Positions 16,007-20,616 of a DNA stretch of 20,616 bases are shown here, one piece after another (position 1 is the stretch's first letter; each line of letters starts with the position of its first letter). The notes below the pieces were generated by a model. That model was not told the origin of the DNA, did no database searches, and worked only from the letters and a program-made list of their open reading frames with translations. This DNA comes from Nitrospina sp. (GTDB lineage: Bacteria; Nitrospinota; Nitrospinia; Nitrospinales; VA-1). Where the stretch lies: NCBI GenBank assembly GCA_018647025.1, contig JABGTQ010000269.1:1-20616 (forward strand). Reading direction: 5' to 3'. The position numbers and the translations under genes are program-made.

Positions 16007-16029
16007 TATAATCAATAAGAAGGTATAAT
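16007..16029 (+). promoter_or_regulatory. Two TATAAT boxes upstream of NAD kinase
   Basis: Perfect TATAAT hexamers at 16007-16012 and 16024-16029 lie 50-72 bases before the NAD kinase start. Neither has a recognisable -35 at 16-18 bases or a TGn extension, so which one is used, if either, is unclear. Confidence 0.3.
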
Positions 16030-16078
16030 GCTGTATTATTATATCGGCGACGAAAGAAAACCTTACCAATTTGAATAA

Positions 16079-16984
16079 ATGGAATTTAGCATGGCCGTTA
16101 GTGGCAACAAGATAAAAAAGATAGGTGTTTTTTGCAAACCGAAGGCACCTTCTGCATCTAACATACTAGGAAAGCTTATCCCTTGGTTACGCAAAAAAAA
16201 CTACCATATTTTTTTGGATACGAGTACCGCGGCTATCGTTGGCGAAACTTCGACTCTTGATAAGAGGAGAGTTTCTGAGCAAACAGATCTTTTAATAGCA
16301 CTTGGAGGCGATGGCACTCTTCTAGGTGTCGCCCGAACCGCTCATCCTTATAAAGTACCTATTTTAGCGGTAAATCTTGGTAGCTTAGGATTTCTAGCTG
16401 CAATTTCCATAGAAGAGCTTTATCCCACACTTGAAAATATTCTAGCTGGTAAGTTTGAAATTGAAAATCGCATGTTACTTAATGCATGTGTGTGGCGCAA
16501 TGGCAATCAAGTGGAAAACCACAATGTCCTTAATGATATAGTAATTAACAAGAGTGTTGTAGCTCGCGTCATTAATTTACAAGTTTTTGTTAATGATCAA
16601 TATATGACATCCTATAGAGCGGATGGTCTTATCATTGCTACTCCAACCGGTTCTACCGCCTATTCATTATCTGCCGGCGGACCTATTATCCACCCTAGCA
16701 TGCACACTCTGGTACTAAGTCCCATTTGTCCACTTATGTTGACAAATCGATCGATACTTATACCAGACCAATCCGTTATACAAGTTAAACTCTCAGGAAA
16801 GTATGACAATGTAAGAATAACTTTAGACGGCCAAGAGGGCTATGACATGAAAGCTGAAGATATTCTTGAAATTAAAAAAACTAAAACTACTCTTCAACTA
16901 ATCCGAGGACCAAACAAAAACTATTACCAGATACTCCGTGATAAGTTACACTGGGGCACACAAATTGAAAATGCTATTGCATGA
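16079..16984 (+). CDS. nadK: NAD kinase
   Basis: Phosphorylates NAD to NADP in the cytoplasm, the only route to NADP. The 301-residue protein has all the family landmarks: L-G-G-D-G-T-L-L (75-82), the N-L-G-S-L-G-F-L segment (99-106), L-N-D-I-V-I near 151-156, T-P-T-G-S-T-A-Y-S-L-S-A-G-G-P (188-202) and T-L-D-G-Q (248-252). The start is uncertain. The ATG at 16079 has no ribosome site, whereas an in-frame ATG at 16091 has GGAA six bases upstream and would remove only four residues. The gene stands alone between the DUF151 gene and the amidase on the same strand, 71 bases before the latter. Confidence 0.95.
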   Translation: MEFSMAVSGNKIKKIGVFCKPKAPSASNILGKLIPWLRKKNYHIFLDTSTAAIVGETSTLDKRRVSEQTDLLIALGGDGTLLGVARTAHPYKVPILAVNLGSLGFLAAISIEELYPTLENILAGKFEIENRMLLNACVWRNGNQVENHNVLNDIVINKSVVARVINLQVFVNDQYMTSYRADGLIIATPTGSTAYSLSAGGPIIHPSMHTLVLSPICPLMLTNRSILIPDQSVIQVKLSGKYDNVRITLDGQEGYDMKAEDILEIKKTKTTLQLIRGPNKNYYQILRDKLHWGTQIENAIA

Positions 16985-17055
16985 AGTCAAAAAATCATCG
17001 TCACTTTATAGAAAACATTAGTTAATCTGATGAGCTAAGTTAAGCTAACACTTCT

Positions 17056-17976
17056 ATGAATCAAAGTATCGTTACTTGCCAGAAGACCATTAATATTAAT
17101 TCTCCTGTTATGCTTTGGAATACTGAAACCGGTTTAACTTGCCCAAATCGAAGAGGGCGCTCAACTTGTACCCAACACAATCCAATATTAAACAACAAAC
17201 CACCAGAGCTCTCTTCTGAATATTCTATTTTAAATCTAGATAAAGCCTATGGTGAGTTAAAAAAAAGCGTGTATCAACTCATCATTCATTATGATGCTTG
17301 TTACTCTTCGCATCATTGCCACAAAATCATGACTGAAAGCTCATTCAAGGGGAGTCACTTTTATTTAGACCTTGACGGCACTATCTACCAGACCTGTGAC
17401 CTGTATTGGAAAACCAACACTGCTCCCGCCGACGATCGAAATGGTAACGAGCGAGCGATTCACGTTGAAATATCAAACCTTTCCTCGGAAGCACTAAAGT
17501 CAGAATCAAACTGGCATAAAGTACCGTCAGACCAGTATCGAAAAAAAAAAGATCGATGGGAACTTTCCCTCTCTGATCAATGGAAAAAGCAACTTCGAAC
17601 TCCAGATTTTCGTGCGTATGCAGCAAGAGGATACGGAAAACGTGGTTACTTTAGCCGACGAATTAATGGCAAAATTATTCGTATGTGGGACTTTACAGAT
17701 CAACAGTATAGAGCACTTATAAGCCTTTGCTTCGGCCTTAATAAACTGTTGCCTAAAATCCGTCTACGGGTACCTTACGACAAAAAAAAAAATCGTACAC
17801 CTCTCGATAGAATTTATAATTACTCAACCTTTGAAGGAATTCTTGGTCATGCCCACGTTCAACGGGGAGAGGTCGACGGTGTCTCCTGCAAACATGATCC
17901 AGGTTCAGCTTTCAATTGGCCTCGTCTACGTAAAGCCTTTGATCGTAAAACATCTATCCCTGATTTTTTTGGCTAA
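17056..17976 (+). CDS. N-acetylmuramoyl-L-alanine amidase (Amidase_2 family)
   Basis: A 306-residue zinc amidase expected to cleave the bond between N-acetylmuramic acid and the stem peptide. Core features are I-I-H-Y-D (zinc ligand H78), the G-S-H-F-Y-L-D-L-D-G-T-I-Y-Q strand pair (99-112) and H-V-E-I-S-N (136-141). Near the C-terminus lie G-H-A-H-V (H265) and C-K-H-D-P-G-S-A-F-N-W (K279, D281). These match the AmpD-type ligands His-His-Asp with the Lys two residues before the Asp. A basic insert (about 145-212) separates the halves; similar inserts are familiar in planctomycete-type relatives. There is no signal peptide or membrane segment, so the site of action (recycling in the cytoplasm, or release by another route) is open. 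No ribosome site is obvious before the ATG. Confidence 0.87.
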   Translation: MNQSIVTCQKTININSPVMLWNTETGLTCPNRRGRSTCTQHNPILNNKPPELSSEYSILNLDKAYGELKKSVYQLIIHYDACYSSHHCHKIMTESSFKGSHFYLDLDGTIYQTCDLYWKTNTAPADDRNGNERAIHVEISNLSSEALKSESNWHKVPSDQYRKKKDRWELSLSDQWKKQLRTPDFRAYAARGYGKRGYFSRRINGKIIRMWDFTDQQYRALISLCFGLNKLLPKIRLRVPYDKKKNRTPLDRIYNYSTFEGILGHAHVQRGEVDGVSCKHDPGSAFNWPRLRKAFDRKTSIPDFFG

Positions 17977-18113
17977 TATTATTAATTTATGAATGTTTAA
18001 ATAACGTTGACTCAACAGCTCGTACTAGAGTGGCATTAGTAGTATGATCCAGCAAATAAAGAAATTTTATTGCACACTCTTGATTTATCTGGCTTTATTT
18101 CAACTTCATACTT

Positions 18114-18142
18114 TCTGTGTATAAAATTATTTTCTCTGTGTA
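18114..18142. repeat. Direct repeat TCTGTGTA, 21-base period
   Basis: The octamer TCTGTGTA occurs at 18114-18121 and again at 18135-18142, exactly 21 bases (two helical turns) apart, in the 269-base gap before the HAMP protein gene. The rest of the gap is AT-rich with no gene I can support. The spacing would put two bound proteins on the same DNA face, but the repeat may be chance. Confidence 0.3.
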
Positions 18143-18217
18143 CAAAGAGGCAATCAAATTAACTAAAAAAACTCTGTCCAGCTCAAATTATATTAGAATA
18201 CTTAAATAAAGTTAATA

Positions 18218-18234
18218 TATTACAATCCGTAATA
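18218..18234 (+). promoter_or_regulatory. Dyad between the putative -10 and ribosome site of the HAMP gene
   Basis: TATTAC-AATCC-GTAATA is a perfect inverted repeat (6-bp arms, 5-base centre). It overlaps a possible -10 box TATATT (18216-18221) and ends where the AAAGGG ribosome site begins. It is placed as an operator or a leader hairpin would be. The -35 (TTAGAA, 18193-18198) is poor. Confidence 0.35.
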
Positions 18235-18245
18235 AAGGGTCGCTT

Positions 18246-18713
18246 ATGAATGAGGTAAAGAATTCTATTTTTAGAGAAGAACTTCCTGGAGAAAAAAAAA
18301 GTATTGTTAATTTATTAATGACGGGGCATATCGTAACCATATCTTGCTTAGGATATATGGCATTCTTCCTTTTCATTCAATTAGGACAGGTCACCCGAAT
18401 AGTCGATACAATTGACCCAAATCATATGACAACCGAGCAAATCAATCTTTTAAAAGAGAGAGTTTCGAGAAGTGTAGGGCAATGGCAAAGCGAAATGGTC
18501 GGGCTCGCTATCATTGGTTCCATTGTTTCTATCATTGGTGGTATTTACACAATCAATATGGTTATACGCCCACTAAAAAAAATTATCAGTTTTGCAAACC
18601 AAGAAGGGCAAACAGAACCTCTACCTGAATTTAAATCGAATACCGAGATCAAACAACTTGCCACAGCCATTTCTGCACTCACCATCAAACTCAAAAAAAA
18701 TACTCAGGGTTGA
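18246..18713 (+). CDS. Two-TM membrane protein with a HAMP domain and no output domain
   Basis: A 155-residue protein with a short cytoplasmic N-terminus, TM1 at about 22-47, a small periplasmic segment (about 48-83), TM2 at about 84-106, and a C-terminal HAMP-like region (about 107-150). The HAMP signs are the Pro of I-R-P-L just after TM2 (P109), an acidic connector, and the second helix T-E-I-K-Q-L-A-T-A-I-S-A-L. This is the front half of a histidine kinase or chemoreceptor, but the frame ends cleanly after HAMP with no kinase, cyclase or methyl-accepting domain, and the downstream gene is on the opposite strand. A strong AAAGGG ribosome site supports it as a genuine gene. It could be a stand-alone signalling adaptor or a gene fragment; the partner is unknown. 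Confidence 0.75.
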   Translation: MNEVKNSIFREELPGEKKSIVNLLMTGHIVTISCLGYMAFFLFIQLGQVTRIVDTIDPNHMTTEQINLLKERVSRSVGQWQSEMVGLAIIGSIVSIIGGIYTINMVIRPLKKIISFANQEGQTEPLPEFKSNTEIKQLATAISALTIKLKKNTQG

Positions 18714-18771
18714 AGGGACGACTGAATTTAAAAGATTTTTCCCCAAGTGATAGATCTTAAAATAAATAAAC

Positions 18772-19557
18772 TCAGAACTCTGTGAAAAAACTAGAAACTC
18801 CCTTTAATTGTTGATCAAACTCGCCATCTTTGATGGGAATTCCCATTTCTTCAAGCACCTTTAAATAGTAAAAATAGTTCATTTCACCCTTTAAGCGCTT
18901 GACTGCTTGGAAGACTATCTTATCTTCATCAGTATCAGGAACAATATTCATGCAGTATTCTGAAAACGACACACTCAAACAAATGTCTGCTATCTTTTTA
19001 TCACAAGAAACCTTATTGGGCCGGTCTAAAATAGAAGAAAGCCTTGATAGTTCAAGCACATTTTTTCTGCGTCTACGATCTATCTCCTCTATTTTAAGGA
19101 ATTTGACACATTTTTCTCGTAGAGCCATTACTTTCTGCTGAGGCTTGGAATTCTGCCAAAAATTAGCGCGAATTTTGGTCTTCTCAGGATTAGAAATCAG
19201 AGTGTTTATTTTTTTATTGTGTGTCGACTTTCTTTCACTGTCAACTTTCCTCCTCAACTTTAGCTCTCCTTCAAGGTGGGTTTTGCTAAACTCCTCATCT
19301 GCTTCTTTCATCTCTTTCCACTTTCTGTAACGCACATCAAGCACATCTTTCGGAGTCATTGCTTGCAGTTCGTCGTAAAGTTTTTGCGCCTCCCCAAAAC
19401 CAATTAAAGACATGGCTTCTGCCATCATCAAATTAAATTTTTCTTGGTCTTTTACCTTGAGTTCAATAGCCACAGGTTCTATCTGCTTCCAGGCATAGAA
19501 GCCTCCAGCAACTAAAACTAAAAGGAAAATTATTGCTACCTTGATGATAGTTTTCAT
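18772..19557 (-). CDS. Hypothetical membrane-anchored protein with C-terminal cysteines
   Basis: I do not recognise this 261-residue protein. A single hydrophobic segment at about 4-22, preceded by Lys, is an uncleaved signal anchor, so the rest is probably periplasmic. The body is highly charged and helical, with a Lys/Arg-rich stretch (about 97-165, including R-R-R-R-K at 161-165). Four cysteines (150, 185, 193, 202) are confined to the second half, where disulfides are possible. The end is a Phe-rich helix (S-S-F-F-T-E-F). There is no lipobox, enzyme motif or repeat. The ATG at 19557 has only weak ribosome-site character. It lies downstream of purH on the same strand, past a hairpin, with its own promoter candidate, and converges on the HAMP gene. 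Reality as a gene is supported by the clean anchor and length; function is unknown. Confidence 0.7.
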   Translation of the reverse strand: MKTIIKVAIIFLLVLVAGGFYAWKQIEPVAIELKVKDQEKFNLMMAEAMSLIGFGEAQKLYDELQAMTPKDVLDVRYRKWKEMKEADEEFSKTHLEGELKLRRKVDSERKSTHNKKINTLISNPEKTKIRANFWQNSKPQQKVMALREKCVKFLKIEEIDRRRRKNVLELSRLSSILDRPNKVSCDKKIADICLSVSFSEYCMNIVPDTDEDKIVFQAVKRLKGEMNYFYYLKVLEEMGIPIKDGEFDQQLKGVSSFFTEF

Positions 19558-19623
19558 AATTGATCACACTAATTTAGCGCGCATAGGGTGAGGCAAACTC
19601 TAAAGTTTTAAGTTTTTCTTTAA

Positions 19624-19652
19624 ATAATATTACGACACTCAACATTAGTTAA
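19624..19652 (-). promoter_or_regulatory. Candidate promoter of the anchored hypothetical gene
   Basis: On the minus strand, TTAACT (19652-19647) and TATTAT (19629-19624) are 17 bases apart, 4/6 and 5/6 matches to the housekeeping consensus. Start would be near 19617, leaving a leader of about 60 bases. It lies just past the hairpin behind purH, which fits an independent transcription unit. Confidence 0.35.
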
Positions 19653-19682
19653 AGGCATTCGTAACTTATCTCAGAACATCTT

Positions 19683-19702
19683 AAAAGCTTATCGGCTTTT
19701 TT
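19683..19702. terminator. Hairpin downstream of purH
   Basis: AAAAGC-TTATCG-GCTTTT (6-bp arms, 6-base loop) lies about 70 bases past the purH stop. On the plus strand it ends in six T's. On the minus strand, the one purH uses, the T's lie within the stem only, so it is a weak terminator for purH. Confidence 0.35.
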
Positions 19703-19769
19703 AGGCAGGAGTTTATTTGCTAGTTTATAGGTATGAACAATATCATCCTTAAAGTTCGCAGAAATCGAC

Positions 19770-20616
19770 TCAATGTTTAAAGTGACGGATGGAGGTGAAG
19801 ACCATTGACATACCATGCTCATCGGCGGCTTGAATAACTTCTTCGTCTCTAATGGACCCACCTGGTTGAATAATCGCTGCGATACCACTTTTAGCTGCTG
19901 TGTCAATTGAATCTCGGAAAGGAAAAAAAGCGTCGGAAGCCATGACAGACCCTTTAAGAGTTTGGTGTGCTTTCTCTACAGCTAGTCTAGAGGAATCGAC
20001 CCGACTCATCTGACCAGCCCCAATTCCCAGTGTTTCTGCACCGCGAGCATAAACAATCGCGTTTGACTTAACATGTTTTGCAACGACCCAAGCAAACAAG
20101 AGGTCGGACATTTCTTTTGTATTGGGTTGTTTCTTAGTAACAACCTTTAGGGTGGCAGGGTTATGAGAGATAGTATCTTTATCCTGAACTAAAAGACCAC
20201 CTCCAACTCTCTTTAAATCAAAAACCCGCCCTCTACCTATTGACGTTTCCTCAAGCATTTTCATAACACGAATATTTTTTTTACCCGAAAATAATTTTAG
20301 TGCTTCTTCGTCATAATCTGGAGCTATTACCGCCTCTACAAAATTTTTTAAAATTTCTTCTGCTGTATCAACATCTACTTTCCGATTGAAACCAATAACG
20401 CCCCCAAACGCAGAAATAGGATCTGTTTCGCGAGCCTTAATAAATATTTCTTGTTGATTATCTCCCACAGCTACTCCACTGGGATTGGTATGTTTAATAA
20501 TCACCGCTGATCCAGCTTCAAAGTCTTTTGCTAATTGCCAAGCAGCCTCCAGATCAATAATGTTATTGAAAGAGAGCTCTTTACCCTGAATTTTCTGAGA
20601 TGATGCAATGTCCTGA
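19770..20616 (-). CDS. purH: Bifunctional AICAR transformylase / IMP cyclohydrolase, 5' end beyond the window
   Basis: Catalyses the last two steps of IMP synthesis: formylation of AICAR and ring closure. Only the C-terminal 281 residues or so are present, belonging to the AICAR transformylase domain. The frame stays open to the right edge with family-typical sequence (G-K-E-L-S-F-N-N-I-I-D-L-E-A-A). A GTG at 20504 falls within the conserved A-V-I-I-K-H-T-N-P-S-G strand and is not a real start. Other landmarks are the catalytic K-H-T-N-P-S-G motif, D-P-I-S-A-F-G-G-V-I, A-S-D-A-F-F-P-F-R-D, and the end I-Q-P-G-G-S-I-R-D-E-E-V followed by I-R-H-F-K-H. It lies on the same strand as purSQLF but about 12 kb upstream of it, in a separate unit. 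Confidence 0.96.
   Translation of the reverse strand, partial: QDIASSQKIQGKELSFNNIIDLEAAWQLAKDFEAGSAVIIKHTNPSGVAVGDNQQEIFIKARETDPISAFGGVIGFNRKVDVDTAEEILKNFVEAVIAPDYDEEALKLFSGKKNIRVMKMLEETSIGRGRVFDLKRVGGGLLVQDKDTISHNPATLKVVTKKQPNTKEMSDLLFAWVVAKHVKSNAIVYARGAETLGIGAGQMSRVDSSRLAVEKAHQTLKGSVMASDAFFPFRDSIDTAAKSGIAAIIQPGGSIRDEEVIQAADEHGMSMVFTSIRHFKH

Noticed and set aside
18044..18124. A 26-codon hydrophobic frame (M-I-Q-Q-I-K-K-F-Y-C ...) in the gap before the HAMP gene.
   Set aside because: There is no ribosome site and no supportable promoter; AT-rich sequence readily encodes such hydrophobic peptides by chance.
18714..18771. Possible bidirectional terminator between the HAMP gene and the anchored hypothetical gene.
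   Set aside because: The only pairing (TTTAAAAGAT with ATCTTAAAA) is A/T-only apart from one G-C pair, has an internal mismatch and a long loop.
19649..19906. An 85-codon minus-strand frame overlapping the end of purH in another frame.
   Set aside because: It shares most of its first half with the purH 3' end, has no ribosome site, and shows no domain or membrane segment. It is best explained as a shadow frame running on into the gap.
1..20616. Search for CRISPR arrays, tRNA, rRNA, insertion sequences, phage genes, toxin-antitoxin or defence genes.
   Set aside because: No regularly spaced repeats, tRNA-like cloverleafs, transposase or integrase motifs, or small toxin/antitoxin pairs were visible; the gene content is housekeeping and envelope-related.

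Overview
The window is an ordinary-looking chromosomal stretch from an AT-rich Gram-negative bacterium. An outer-membrane lipid A deacylase (PagL type), a TatA translocase subunit and a large MMPL/RND transporter indicate a double membrane. The purine genes use the short PurL with separate PurS and PurQ, which argues against Beta- and Gammaproteobacteria, where PurL is one large chain. Together with a UPF0182 protein and a bifunctional-nuclease (DUF151) protein, this fits a Nitrospinota-like or deltaproteobacteria-like marine lineage, but no rRNA or other decisive marker is present, so the assignment is tentative. No mobile element, phage gene, CRISPR array, tRNA or rRNA was seen, and no intergenic gap exceeds 300 bases.

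Layout: 1-3252 (+) holds the end of a thioredoxin-fold gene, open to the left edge, followed by a 908-residue UPF0182 membrane protein. 3280-7936 (-) is a purine cluster transcribed purS-purQ-purL-purF with overlapping junctions; it converges on UPF0182 at a hairpin. 8163-10217 (+) is an aldolase/short-chain dehydrogenase fusion, divergent from purS. 10247-13779 (-) carries a PagL-like gene and a 12-TM MMPL/RND transporter. 13975-17976 (+) carries tatA, an ECF sigma factor with an overlapping zinc-finger anti-sigma factor, a DUF151 nuclease, NAD kinase and an Amidase_2 protein. 18246-18713 (+) encodes a membrane protein with a HAMP domain and no output domain. 18772-19557 (-) encodes an unrecognised membrane-anchored protein. 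19770 to the right edge (-) is the 3' part of purH.

Functionally, purS/purQ/purL form the FGAR amidotransferase (step 4 of IMP synthesis), purF is the committed first step, and purH at the right edge completes the last two steps. The middle of the window is envelope biology (lipid A deacylation, RND-type lipid transport, Tat export, amidase) and a compact sigma/anti-sigma switch.

I did not find a clearly new multi-gene system. The most interesting signals are regulatory. The purS promoter places the start codon 11 bases after the -10 box, predicting a nearly leaderless mRNA with a palindrome over the -10. A perfect 7-5-7 dyad lies over the -35 of the aldolase/dehydrogenase gene. A weak attenuator-like hairpin separates purS from purQ. 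Among proteins, the HAMP-only membrane protein, the cysteine-bearing anchored protein and a soluble, cysteine-rich anti-sigma factor deserve attention.
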